IMG/VR virus record: IMGVR_UViG_3300042731_010956
Location: 1-35,845 of that record
Length of the DNA stretch: 35,845 nt
Direction: 5' to 3' (one strand)
Origin: a virus
In this document: in pieces, positions 1 through 7,578 of the stretch
Numbering within the stretch: position 1 is the stretch's first letter
Layout: each line of letters starts with the position of its first letter
Translations under genes and position numbers: made by a program
The notes under the pieces: model-generated
Seen by the model: the letters and a program-made list of their open reading frames with translations, nothing else
What the model was told of the DNA's origin: nothing
The model's database searches: none

Positions 1-90
1 CTGAGAGAGAGGAAGAAGAAGAGGAGAGAGAGAAAGGACCGTTATGTGGATCCCTTTCGGGTAACCCATCGACATCACAAGGGAAATCAC
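1..90 (+). repeat. GA-rich leader repeat, copy A
   Basis: About 38 nt of almost pure purine run into AAGGACCGTT and then ATGTGGATCCCTTTCGGG, followed by a TAA. Copy B (minus strand, 19338-19421) shares the sequence through to the GGGAAATC at about 90, with two visible substitutions. Copy C (19600-19661) shares only the part up to TTTCGGG. The ATG has a good AAGGA Shine-Dalgarno site and would encode the hexapeptide MWIPFG. Each copy points toward a gene 70-210 bp downstream. It could be a leader peptide, a structured RNA or a purine-tract DNA element; the sequence alone does not decide. Confidence 0.6.
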
Positions 91-270
91 CCTTTTCGAT
101 GCCGGTACCATATACTTCACATGCGCCCCACCGATCCACCTTCGTTGTGCCCGCGTTGTAAGCTCAATGCGCGACGATGGTTACGGAAAGACCATACACT
201 CAACAGCATGCATGGGTATGATGGGTGGGGGCCGCGGGAACGAGCCCAGAGTGTCGGTGATAATGAGGGG

Positions 271-723
271 ATGCATGAGCGGCTGCCTAGAGCCGCCACC
301 GTTCCTCCGGGGCAACACCCAACGGATGGGGAGCCATCACCGGGCCAGGTGTTCATCCAACATACGTGGACGCGCTATGGGGCCGTCCTGGGAGCGATTG
401 TGGCGGCGTTTCTCAGCGGCGGGTACCTCACCCCCAGCGACAACGCGCAAGCCATTGGAGCGCTCAAGAGCGACGTCGAGCTGCGCTTCCAGAAACTGGA
501 GGGGCGGTTCGACACGATGTTCGACAAGATCAATGAGATCTCAAAGTTCAACGCCAGGATCCACGAAATGGAATCCAAGATCCAGCTCTTGGAGCACAAG
601 CTCAATAATCTCACGGACTGGCGTAAGGAGATGGATGTTCGATGGGCATCCGCGATGCACGATTGGACGAACCGATTTCAGCGCTTCAAGCGCAAGCAAA
701 GGAGTAACGATGATGATGAATGA
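271..723 (+). CDS. membrane-anchored coiled-coil protein (i-spanin-like layout)
   Basis: A 150-aa product with a short N-terminal tail, one hydrophobic segment at about residues 36-53 (GAVLGAIVAAFLSGGYL) and a charged, heptad-like helical region from about residue 65 to the end, finishing in a basic and acidic tail. One transmembrane segment plus a coiled coil is the layout of inner-membrane spanins and other phage membrane proteins, but I see no diagnostic motif. ATG 271 is preferred because GATAAT lies exactly 6 nt upstream, as in most genes here. ATG 121 in the same frame (4 nt after TATACT) would add 50 residues with a CPRC pair and is the main alternative. The 3' end overlaps the next small gene by 14 nt. 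Confidence 0.55.
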   Translation: MHERLPRAATVPPGQHPTDGEPSPGQVFIQHTWTRYGAVLGAIVAAFLSGGYLTPSDNAQAIGALKSDVELRFQKLEGRFDTMFDKINEISKFNARIHEMESKIQLLEHKLNNLTDWRKEMDVRWASAMHDWTNRFQRFKRKQRSNDDDE

Positions 724-829
724 CTACAAGAACCATGCCACCCCAACGGACCCCGATCCCGACTTCCCACCCCCGCCGCCGCCTCCCCCGCCCCCGCGCA
801 AGGAGAAGCCCGGTAAGCCGACCGACTGA
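710..829 (+). CDS. 39-aa proline-rich peptide overlapping the coiled-coil gene
   Basis: A small gene starting within three consecutive in-frame ATGs (710, 713, 716), with AGGAG at 700-704 as a well-placed Shine-Dalgarno site. The product is MMMNDYKN, an acidic stretch, ten consecutive prolines, then a basic tail ending GKPTD. It overlaps the end of the preceding gene in another frame. The arrangement recalls Rz/Rz1 pairs, where a proline-rich lipoprotein overlaps the inner-membrane spanin, but there is no signal peptide or lipobox cysteine, so a classical o-spanin is not supported. A run of ten prolines would normally need EF-P for translation. A terminator follows directly. Confidence 0.55.
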   Translation: MMMNDYKNHATPTDPDPDFPPPPPPPPPPRKEKPGKPTD

Positions 830-837
830 GTCATGAT

Positions 838-875
838 GCCCCCAATGAGATAGTCTCATTGGGGGCATTCTTTTT
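838..875 (+). terminator. intrinsic terminator after the coiled-coil/proline-rich pair
   Basis: A perfect 13-bp stem (GCCCCCAATGAGA at 838-850 and its complement at 854-866) with a 3-nt TAG loop is followed by ATTCTTTTT. It ends the upstream pair and insulates the gp25 promoter at 886. Confidence 0.9.
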
Positions 876-885
876 GACCCGATCC

Positions 886-891
886 TACAAT
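886..891 (+). promoter_or_regulatory. leaderless -10 box for gp25 gene
   Basis: TACAAT lies 6 nt before ATG 898. There is no clear TTG-type -35 at the usual spacing. Confidence 0.6.
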
Positions 892-897
892 TGCCTC

Positions 898-1278
898 ATG
901 GCACTCCGCAACCAGCAAACCGGCATCTCCAGCACCTTCCGACGCGGGGCCGCCGACATCGATTCCGAGACTGGCTCGACCTTGATTGCCGAGCACATCG
1001 GCCAGGTCCTAGGCACGCGACAAGGGGAGCTGCCGTGGAACGCACGGTTCGGATCACGGTTGCACACCTTGAAGTTTTTGCCCAATGACGATGGGCTCCC
1101 CGCCCTTGCCGGAGCCTTGGTCCAAGAAGCCCTCACGGAATGGATGGATTCTGTACAGGTCTTGTCCGTCGCCACGGAGGCCGTGGATGTTCAAGGCGAC
1201 GGCGATGGCCTACTCATCCGCGTCGTCTATCGTGAGAAGGTGACGGGGGTTACGGGCGCCGCTAGCGTCACCATCTAG
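898..1278 (+). CDS. baseplate wedge protein, GPW/gp25 family
   Basis: A 126-aa protein of the length usual for T4 gp25 and P2 gpW-type baseplate wedge subunits, which join the inner baseplate to the sheath/tube start and share a fold with type VI secretion TssE. The family pattern is visible: a terminal region running into GTRQGELPWNARFGSRLHTLKFLPND, here seen as ELPWNARFG followed by SRLHTLKF, then an amphipathic helix with EALTEWMDSVQV. The start at 898 is set by TACAAT 6 nt upstream. The 3' end overlaps the convergent gene at 1210 by 69 bp. It sits next to tail protein I, the usual baseplate neighbour. Confidence 0.85.
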   Translation: MALRNQQTGISSTFRRGAADIDSETGSTLIAEHIGQVLGTRQGELPWNARFGSRLHTLKFLPNDDGLPALAGALVQEALTEWMDSVQVLSVATEAVDVQGDGDGLLIRVVYREKVTGVTGAASVTI

Positions 1279-1857
1279 TGCGGGCGGATCAGAACACAAA
1301 ACCTCACCCACCCATGCAGTGTCCGTATCGCCCACGATGACAGCAAATGCCGAATAATGGGACAACCATCGGCTGAGTTCGAGGACATGCGTTACCTGCG
1401 GGCGCCCGCGCCAAGAGAATGTCCATCGTTCGCACGCCGTTGGGATTTCTCCGATACGGATCCCGATGTCATGCGTTGCGAACCCAGCTCGGTGCAAGTG
1501 GTGGTAGATGGCCTGAGTGATTTGCATCTCGGCGCCGGCATCGTTGGCATCGATATAGAGCTGGAGGTTCGTTCCAACGACAAAGCCGACCATCGTGTCA
1601 CCACCGACACTCTCGGCCATTGCGGCTTCTGAAACCGCTGCCAATATGGTCCGCATCACGACATCGGGCCGGACGTTCCAATTCGGTGGACCCAATGGAA
1701 CAGCAAGGGCGTCCGCGACCTCTACGGAACCTTCGATGCCTTGCTCAACGGCAGCATCGAGAGTCGTCGTCAACACGTCGCGGACGCCCGCGTGGTCGAT
1801 GAGCCATTCATACGCCCGGAGTCGAGCCACGGCGCGGTTGTGCCATTCAGAGACCAT
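1210..1857 (-). CDS. hypothetical protein downstream of tail protein I
   Basis: A 215-aa protein I do not recognise. Its ATG follows the tail protein I stop codon after a single base (TGA-G-ATG), so translation is probably coupled and the two are co-transcribed. The sequence is mixed helical and beta with a run GFVVGTNLQLYIDAND in the middle, and no membrane segment or signal. Position right after tail protein I is where phages often carry a baseplate or tail-fibre-connecting protein, but that is inference from position only. The last 69 bp run antisense to the end of the gp25 gene. Confidence 0.75.
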   Translation of the reverse strand: MVSEWHNRAVARLRAYEWLIDHAGVRDVLTTTLDAAVEQGIEGSVEVADALAVPLGPPNWNVRPDVVMRTILAAVSEAAMAESVGGDTMVGFVVGTNLQLYIDANDAGAEMQITQAIYHHLHRAGFATHDIGIRIGEIPTACERWTFSWRGRPQVTHVLELSRWLSHYSAFAVIVGDTDTAWVGEVLCSDPPALDGDASGARNPRHLLTIDDADE

Positions 1858-1858
1858 C

Positions 1859-3883
1859 TCAATTCATGATCCAGTTGATCCCCATTTCAGACACACCCAT
1901 TATCAAGGTGGTCACGACCGGGGGTGGTGGGGTGGGTTCATCGATTCTCAAGAAGTGGGTGTGCGCTGGCTTCATCAGTTCCGCGATGCTCGTGATTTGC
2001 TCTCTCTGTGCATCGGTCAATTCCACCGGTGAGACAATGTAGAACGAGTACTTGTCGTAAGATGAGCCGCTTCCCATGATGGTGGAAATCCCCATTTCGG
2101 ACACGCCCATGATCCAAGTCGTCTCAAGAAACGGACATACGACCTCGACGGAGATCCCAAGAAAGAACAGAATGGTTTGTTCGATCCCAACCTTGGTGCC
2201 CTTGAGCCGGTAGATGGCCACCAAGACCCGGATCAACTTGCGCTTTTCATTCTCGGACAAGACAAAGTTGAACGGATTCCCGAGATCGCACAACATGGCA
2301 TCGAGTACTGGCTCACTGGCGGTATCGGGGTCGAGTTGCAAAACCCATTCGTCGATGGAGCACAACAGGACGTCAACGATGTCTTGCAAGCTGTCGATGA
2401 ACCTCCGCAAGTCGCCGGCCGCATCGAGGGACCAGTTGTAGTCCGGGACAAAGTCTTGAACTCGGAAATCTCTGTCCGTGGGCGAGTTCGATGACGCCGG
2501 GGCGGTGTAGCGGATTGAGATCGGACCACTATCATTCCCGGACGTATCATCGACGGATTCGGCGGCGACTTCATAGATGCGACCCACCGAGGTTTCGGTG
2601 TCGATGATGAGCTTCACGGCACGCGTGGAGATGCGTACCACAGAGACCACGACGGGCGTTATTGCCGGCAACGTGACCGCGGTGTATGTCCAGTTCGCGG
2701 GATCCAGGGCGTCATCGGCGACGCCTTCGTTGAACGTGATCACGACTTCTGTCTTGCTCAGCGCCGTGAGAGATTCGATCCTTGGCCCGGTAAGGTCTTC
2801 GGTGACGAACTGGTATGTGATGGGACCGGCGCCGCCATTCAGCGGTGCCAAAAACATCACCGTGATCTCGGTTTGCTCCGGCAGGTCATCCACGGGGTCA
2901 ATGACGATCCCGATATGGTTCGGTCCAATCTGAGTCAGTGCCGACTCCGGGCCATCGAATGGGGCGACGAATGAGCCGGTGTCGATCGCGGTGAAATCGT
3001 CGCCATTGATGGACACGTTGATCGAGACATCGCCGATCGCGATGGGAGCATCCGCCACGGCTTCGAGAACGATGTTGTCGCCCACGGGATGGTCGCTATG
3101 TCCGGGCTCAGGGACGCGGTTGATCAGAGTGGTGGGCGACACCGTGAGGAACACGAGGTTGTCGAAGTACGCACCCGGTAGCTCCGCCAACATCAGGACG
3201 CCGGCATCGACCACACCATCGGCGTCCAGGAACGAGAGCTTCAGTGTGGTGGTCACGCTTGCCGGCAGACCATCGAGGTAGACAGCGATGTCGGTGTAGA
3301 CTTGGGCATCGCCGGACAAGATTTCGCGAGATACGATGACCCCCTCGACGTCGGCTTCAAGGATCCAGCGCGGGCGACGAAAGCCAAGGGTCGCCGTGCC
3401 CCCTACAACGATCTCAGATTGTTTGCCGCGCTGGGTGCTCACCACGGTGACGCGGTAATCTTTGCTGAGCCGCACGGAGTAGATCCCGGAGAGGTCACGG
3501 GCGAGTACATCGGCGACCTCCTGGCCGGTGGCGTTCGCGATGTCCACGAAGTCATCGGTCGAAAGGGTGACGACTTCGGTCTCCCCGTCGGAAGTGAATG
3601 TGATGGTCTCGGCGTCGGCGAGCGCGAACACCGGGGGTGTGGTGATGACAGGGACGGGGACGCCGATTGTGGCGGCGACCATCCGAAGCAGGTTGTTCGT
3701 CCCGCGGGCCAGCTCCTGGCTATAGGCGACCGTATCACCGGGTGTGAACAATGACGTCGTGTAGGGGCGATCGCCGCCGAGACTCAGGACATAGTCGCCA
3801 TCCGCTGGTGTGACCGACTCCGGGACGATACGCCCGTGTTCGAAGCCAATGCGATCGGGGAAAAATGTCGAGATGTCCGCCAC
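1859..3883 (-). CDS. tail protein I with N-terminal beta-rich (Ig-like) extension
   Basis: 674 aa. The C-terminal part (about residues 490-640) carries the P2 gpI / tail protein I pattern: FNFVLSENEKRKLIRVLVAIY, then RLKGTKVGIEQTILFFLGI, and later AELMKPAHTHFLRI. This family sits in the baseplate wedge and connects to fibres. The first ~480 residues are Thr/Val/Asp-rich and beta-like, including an Ig-like stretch with ESLTALSKTEVVITFNEGV, far beyond the ~200 aa of gpI alone. A motif MGVSEMGI(S/N)xIM occurs twice near the end. Translation starts at GTG 3883, fixed by TAAACT 7 nt upstream. The promoter is divergent from the gene at 3937. Confidence 0.85.
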   Translation of the reverse strand: MADISTFFPDRIGFEHGRIVPESVTPADGDYVLSLGGDRPYTTSLFTPGDTVAYSQELARGTNNLLRMVAATIGVPVPVITTPPVFALADAETITFTSDGETEVVTLSTDDFVDIANATGQEVADVLARDLSGIYSVRLSKDYRVTVVSTQRGKQSEIVVGGTATLGFRRPRWILEADVEGVIVSREILSGDAQVYTDIAVYLDGLPASVTTTLKLSFLDADGVVDAGVLMLAELPGAYFDNLVFLTVSPTTLINRVPEPGHSDHPVGDNIVLEAVADAPIAIGDVSINVSINGDDFTAIDTGSFVAPFDGPESALTQIGPNHIGIVIDPVDDLPEQTEITVMFLAPLNGGAGPITYQFVTEDLTGPRIESLTALSKTEVVITFNEGVADDALDPANWTYTAVTLPAITPVVVSVVRISTRAVKLIIDTETSVGRIYEVAAESVDDTSGNDSGPISIRYTAPASSNSPTDRDFRVQDFVPDYNWSLDAAGDLRRFIDSLQDIVDVLLCSIDEWVLQLDPDTASEPVLDAMLCDLGNPFNFVLSENEKRKLIRVLVAIYRLKGTKVGIEQTILFFLGISVEVVCPFLETTWIMGVSEMGISTIMGSGSSYDKYSFYIVSPVELTDAQREQITSIAELMKPAHTHFLRIDEPTPPPPVVTTLIMGVSEMGINWIMN

Positions 3884-3890
3884 AAAGTCG

Positions 3891-3896
3891 AGTTTA
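3891..3896 (-). promoter_or_regulatory. leaderless -10 box for tail protein I
   Basis: TAAACTCG, with the hexamer 7 nt before GTG 3883. No TTG-type -35 is seen. The same TAAACTCG occurs before the sheath operon at 32552-32557. Confidence 0.6.
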
Positions 3897-3900
3897 GATC

Positions 3901-3929
3901 TTGCGGGTTGCCGGCGGATGCGCTAGTGT
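3901..3929 (+). promoter_or_regulatory. leaderless sigma70-like promoter
   Basis: TTGCGG (3901-3906), 17-bp spacer, TAGTGT (3924-3929), then 7 nt to ATG 3937. It is back to back with the tail protein I promoter in a 53-bp gap. Confidence 0.75.
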
Positions 3930-3936
3930 AACGGTC

Positions 3937-5229
3937 ATGAACACGCAGAACTACACCATCACGATTCCCGCCGGCCGGAATGACGTCATCACCAAGACCG
4001 TGGGTCGCATCAATCGTCGCCGCGCCAAGGGGGGTGACCTCAACGCATTGACCATCACGACGTCTGACATCTACACCGTGTCGGGACTGTCGTGGGGGCT
4101 GCCTCGCGATGTCGCCGTGGTCGATGTCACGATCAGCGGCCTCGTGTGGCAGACCCATGAATGGACGGTTTTGGCCAAGGTCGAGCATGCCGGGGACACC
4201 GCGGTCATCAAGTCGATCCCGGCGATCGGTATCATCGCCAACGCGGCCCGCAACGCCGGGGTAGAGATGGGTGTCAACGACGCGGAATCCGCTATGGTTG
4301 CCATGGACCACATGATCGAGACCGGACACGAGTTCACCGGGGCTATGGCGCGAGCGCAGATGATGCTCCTTGCTGGGGTGGACTGGAATAAGGTCCGCTC
4401 CACGGCATTCTGTGACCACTGCCAGACGAAGCGTCGCCGGCACACCACATTCGTCCTACACAACGGCGATACGTCGTTACAGGTCGGCTCCACGTGTCTC
4501 ACGGACTTCGTGGATGATGGCGGCATGCTGGAAACCACGTTCAAGGACATCGCACGGATCGGCAAGGCCGTTGGCGAGATGCGGTACGTCGGCAACGACT
4601 ACCCCCATGTCGTGGAACGGGACGATTTCATGGCGCATGTCTGCGCCGCGGCCCGCGTCTATGGATGGGTGTCCGGCAAGGCGGCGTACGAGCGGAATCT
4701 CATTCCGACGGCGTCTCGCGCGATGGTGTCCTATTGGGGACAGGATCCGCTTATGGTGACCGATGATGACCGGGCTCATGCCGAGCGGATGGTCGCCGCG
4801 GTGGGTGAGATTCCCGCCGGCGGGAATGACTTCGAGGCCAATCTCATCGCCAGTCTCAAGGACGTCTACCTACAGGACCGTCACACCCGCATCGCGGCGG
4901 CGGCGTGGATCTGGTACCAGAAGCGTCAGGACGACGCCAGAAAGCGGAACGGATCCAAGCCTGCCGGGGAGCACGTCGGGATCGTCGGGCAGTACGCCAC
5001 CGGTGAGGTCACCTTGGAGAAGATCATCGACTTCGGTGAGAACGGCTACGGCGGATTCACCCGGTTGTTCGTGTTCCGTACCCAAGCGGGCGACAAGATG
5101 AGCTGGAAGACGTCGTCGTACCCGGAGATGACCAAGGGCGAGTGTTACACCATTCGGGCCAAGGTGAAGCAACATCGCGAGTTCCGCGGCGAGCCGGACA
5201 CGTGGGTGACGCATGTGAAGGTCGTGTGA
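3937..5229 (+). CDS. zinc-ribbon protein of unknown function
   Basis: 430 aa. A central zinc-binding-like segment at about residues 156-195 reads FCDHCQTKRRR, then a later GSTCLTDF with one further cysteine. The C-terminal ~70 residues look like a small beta-barrel (GDKMSWKTSS, then GECYTIRAKVKQH and TWVTHVKVV), reminiscent of OB-type domains. Proteins with this CxxC-plus-barrel layout are common as unknowns in large phages and plasmids; I know no established function. Residues IPAGGN at about 292 are encoded by a copy of the dispersed palindrome. It has its own leaderless promoter and ends just before the terminator of the convergent head operon. Confidence 0.8.
   Translation: MNTQNYTITIPAGRNDVITKTVGRINRRRAKGGDLNALTITTSDIYTVSGLSWGLPRDVAVVDVTISGLVWQTHEWTVLAKVEHAGDTAVIKSIPAIGIIANAARNAGVEMGVNDAESAMVAMDHMIETGHEFTGAMARAQMMLLAGVDWNKVRSTAFCDHCQTKRRRHTTFVLHNGDTSLQVGSTCLTDFVDDGGMLETTFKDIARIGKAVGEMRYVGNDYPHVVERDDFMAHVCAAARVYGWVSGKAAYERNLIPTASRAMVSYWGQDPLMVTDDDRAHAERMVAAVGEIPAGGNDFEANLIASLKDVYLQDRHTRIAAAAWIWYQKRQDDARKRNGSKPAGEHVGIVGQYATGEVTLEKIIDFGENGYGGFTRLFVFRTQAGDKMSWKTSSYPEMTKGECYTIRAKVKQHREFRGEPDTWVTHVKVV
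3965..3980. repeat. dispersed palindrome, degenerate copy
   Basis: TTCCCGCCGGCCGGAA, one base off the consensus. It lies near the start of the 3937 gene (IPAGRN) and may be a decayed site. Confidence 0.4.
4811..4826. repeat. dispersed palindrome
   Basis: Perfect TTCCCGCCGGCGGGAA inside the zinc-ribbon gene, read there as IPAGGN. It extends to 18 bp with the flanking A and T. Confidence 0.85.
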
Positions 5230-5236
5230 TTCCGAC

Positions 5237-5276
5237 AAAAAAAAAGAGCCGGCTCACCACCGAAGTGGCCCGGCTC
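5237..5276 (-). terminator. intrinsic terminator of the head operon
   Basis: On the minus strand GAGCCGG pairs with CCGGCTC. An inner CCAC/GTGG stem is capped by a TTCG tetraloop, and nine T follow. It lies just after the last head-operon gene and in the short gap to the convergent gene ending at 5229. On the plus strand it lacks a T-tract, so it is directional. Confidence 0.92.
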
Positions 5277-5338
5277 AACCCATACACCATCCAACCCTTA
5301 TGTCAGAACGGGCTCTCCAACCCGGTCATATCATGAGC

Positions 5339-5905
5339 TTACTTGCTCGCGGAATCGCCCTTGCGGGGACGCCCCCGTCCTCGCTTCGCTTTGGGCGCAC
5401 TCTCGGCAAGTGCCGGCGGGCTCAGCTTCGCGGGGGTACCCAGAGAGGGCATCGGGGGTGGCGGAGGATTCTCCACCGGAACCGCGGGGTTCAATTCCGG
5501 CAGCTCCTGCCGTTCGACGAGACGCTGACGTGCCTCGATCGACTTTGGAGTCAACCGCTTCAAGGCGTTGGGGCGCGCGATGGTACCCGGTCGCTCGACC
5601 TCGACGTTGCGCTGATACCAGCGCTCGATCGCCGTGGCTTCCTCGGGATTCCGGGCAACGTCGAACGCCAGCTTGTAGCGCCCGCGTCCCAGTCGTTCCG
5701 CAATCGTCACGCTGTAGCCACTCGTGGTGGTGTAGGCAAGATGTTTCGCGACGTCACCCTTGCAAACCACCCACTCCTGAGTCGAGGTGATCTTGCCGAA
5801 CCCGAGGATCGTGTAGGTCTTCATGTTCGGCTGGACCGGAGCAAACCGCACCCAGTAGTCGGCTTCGGGGGACCATTCTTCTAGGTCAGGATCAAAATTG
5901 TACAT
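5339..5905 (-). CDS. hypothetical protein with AT-hook-like tail, end of head operon
   Basis: 188 aa, last gene of the capsid operon. The N-terminal ~100 residues look folded (WVVCKGDVAKHL, then RLGRGRYKLAFDVA). The C-terminal third is low-complexity with a pentaproline run and ends in KRGRGRPRKG, matching the AT-hook core GRP flanked by basic residues, a minor-groove DNA-binding motif. Start ATG 5905 has GAGGAA 2 nt upstream. Being co-expressed with capsid genes, it could be a packaged or head-completion protein that contacts DNA; this is inference. Confidence 0.8.
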   Translation of the reverse strand: MYNFDPDLEEWSPEADYWVRFAPVQPNMKTYTILGFGKITSTQEWVVCKGDVAKHLAYTTTSGYSVTIAERLGRGRYKLAFDVARNPEEATAIERWYQRNVEVERPGTIARPNALKRLTPKSIEARQRLVERQELPELNPAVPVENPPPPPMPSLGTPAKLSPPALAESAPKAKRGRGRPRKGDSASK

Positions 5906-5937
5906 AGTTCCTCGTTGGTTGGAGTATGGGGATGATG

Positions 5938-6222
5938 TTAGCCGGCGATCGTGGAGGGCGACGCGCTAGCGACTACGGTGATGATGCCGTCAAGGGTGGC
6001 TCGGTAGTCGGTGTCGCTGACACCGGCGTCCAGATCCAGCTTGTCGGACAGCGCTTGCAGGGCCTGAAGAATCAAGCCCAGATCGGTCGAACTGTTGGCG
6101 AGGTCTCCCGCGGCGTCCCGAAGGATGGTCGCGAGATCCGACTCACCAGATCGCTTGACGACCTTGGTGCCGCGTTCAATGTTGTTTTGACCATCGAACG
6201 TGGTGGGGTAGATAGTAGCCAT
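5938..6222 (-). CDS. small hypothetical head-operon protein
   Basis: 94 aa, not recognised. The sequence is mostly predicted helical (LATILRDAAGDLANSS, then LGLILQALQALSDKL). Its initiation region resembles that of the gene upstream: both carry AGGAGGA and CTCAGTATGGC. Here an AGGAG-GAA-CTCCT inverted repeat could fold the Shine-Dalgarno sequence into a 5-bp hairpin, which might reduce its translation relative to its neighbour. Position after the major capsid gene suits a decoration or completion protein, without sequence proof. Confidence 0.75.
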   Translation of the reverse strand: MATIYPTTFDGQNNIERGTKVVKRSGESDLATILRDAAGDLANSSTDLGLILQALQALSDKLDLDAGVSDTDYRATLDGIITVVASASPSTIAG

Positions 6223-6237
6223 ACTGAGGAGTTCCTC

Positions 6238-6576
6238 CTACTTGGAAAGTACCGCGAGGCGGAAGGTCGTGGTGCTGAGGTCGGTCGTCGCGGCCACCTC
6301 GACTCGCGCCGGGTCCAGCACGATGAGGGTGTCGTTGGCCTGGTCATAGACCGGCTCGAACAGCGCTGGAGTACCGGCGGTGTTGCTGCCGACATCGATG
6401 ATCGCGATCACGGTGACGTTGTGACCCACCGCGGCCCGGACGAACGACTGGAACTCGGGGGTACCACCGGTGACGTAGTCGTCGTCCCCAGGGAACTCGA
6501 TGACGTCGCAGTAGACCTGGAGTTCTGGCGATTGATGCGCGCGCAGTGGCGCAGTAGCGGGAGTAGAAAGTGCCAT
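6238..6576 (-). CDS. hypothetical head-operon protein (decoration-like position)
   Basis: 112 aa, beta-rich, no membrane segment: ELQVYCDVIEFPG, then NVTVIAIIDVG and RVEVAATTDLSTTTFRLAVL. AAGGAGGA lies 6 nt before ATG 6576, a strong ribosome binding site suited to high expression. It directly follows the major capsid gene, where many phages encode a capsid cement or decoration protein, but I cannot match it to such a family by sequence. Confidence 0.75.
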   Translation of the reverse strand: MALSTPATAPLRAHQSPELQVYCDVIEFPGDDDYVTGGTPEFQSFVRAAVGHNVTVIAIIDVGSNTAGTPALFEPVYDQANDTLIVLDPARVEVAATTDLSTTTFRLAVLSK

Positions 6577-6588
6577 ACTGAGTCCTCC

Positions 6589-7548
6589 TTACAGGCTCTG
6601 AACCTGGATCGCCTTCACGACCGCGGTTTCTTCGATGTACTTGAAATCCGCCCGAACCGACGCAATCCAGGAGACGGTGTCCGCGCGGTTGTCCACTTCG
6701 CGAGTGATTTTGAAGCGGCGCCAGATGCCGACGCCAACATTCTGCAGTGCGGTGAGGATGACATTGGTCTCATCGAGACCGCCACCCAAGTTGCTCGGCC
6801 AGACATCGATCGGCATGAGGTTGATGCCGTGCCAGCGCACGGCGTTGTAGTTGGTCAGCTGGTCATCGCCCAACTCGGTGGCACGAGTGGCCTGGGTATT
6901 GCGGGCGTTCTGATCGGAGTTGTGATCCGTCATGAAGCGCTGCGCGGCACGGTTCTTGCGGAACTCCACCGGCATGGTCTGGATCATCGCGTTGGCGACG
7001 TTCTGATCGAACACGGAGCCCAGGGCGTTGGTGACGTTGGTGGTCGCGGAAACCAGCATACCGTCGAAGGTGCCCAGGAGATTGGTCGGATCGACGATAC
7101 TGGTATCACCGTTGACCACGACATCTTCGAGGTCGCGGGCGATGGCGCCGGACATCAGCTCCAGGAGAGTCGAGATGAACCGATCCCCCTCGATGTTGTC
7201 CTCCAGCACTTCCTGAGTAAGGTTGACCTCAGCCTTCATCAGCTGGGTGTCGAACTCCGCGACGGTGAAGTCCGGGGCACTGCGGTCGGCCTGGGACAGG
7301 GCCTGCCCCTCGACGCCACGGCGGAGGATCCGTTGCGCGAACCGCACCTTGTTGACGCGCTGCTTCTTGGCGCGCAGAACCTCGACATTGGCCGCACCCA
7401 AGAGCACGGATTCCTTCTGCATCAGGCGGACGAAGTTGTTCGCCTGAGCCGGGACAAGCTCACCCAGAGGATCCAGGATGTTGCTGAGACGGAGGTCGGC
7501 CTTCTTGATCGCTTCGGGCTCTCGCTGGGCCAGGTTGTTGATACTCAT
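6589..7548 (-). CDS. major capsid protein (HK97 fold)
   Basis: 319 aa, the usual size for an HK97-type capsid subunit. Family features: a basic E-loop-like segment (RVNKVRFAQRILRRG), a spine-helix-like region in which DNIEGDRFISTLLELMSG is followed by AIARDLEDVVVNGD, then a loop giving VVNGDTS and TNLLGTFDGML, and a C-terminal P-domain-like strand set ending VVKAIQVQSL. It lies downstream of protease and scaffold-like genes in the classical order. The ribosome binding site is GAGGT about 8 nt before the ATG. The N-terminus may be trimmed by the protease, but I cannot place a cleavage site. Confidence 0.85.
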   Translation of the reverse strand: MSINNLAQREPEAIKKADLRLSNILDPLGELVPAQANNFVRLMQKESVLLGAANVEVLRAKKQRVNKVRFAQRILRRGVEGQALSQADRSAPDFTVAEFDTQLMKAEVNLTQEVLEDNIEGDRFISTLLELMSGAIARDLEDVVVNGDTSIVDPTNLLGTFDGMLVSATTNVTNALGSVFDQNVANAMIQTMPVEFRKNRAAQRFMTDHNSDQNARNTQATRATELGDDQLTNYNAVRWHGINLMPIDVWPSNLGGGLDETNVILTALQNVGVGIWRRFKITREVDNRADTVSWIASVRADFKYIEETAVVKAIQVQSL

Positions 7549-7578
7549 ATTGCTATACCTCGTGGTAAGGGTTGTGGC

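Noticed and set aside
46-270. Longer N-terminus for the first gene, starting at GTG 46 with VDPFRVTHRHHKGN
   Set aside because: This stretch is the GA-leader repeat read in a third frame; copy B has it in a frame unrelated to any gene, and copy C diverges. A start at 271 or 121 fits the local -10 pattern.
710-829. Calling the proline-rich peptide an o-spanin (Rz1)
   Set aside because: No signal peptide and no lipobox cysteine.
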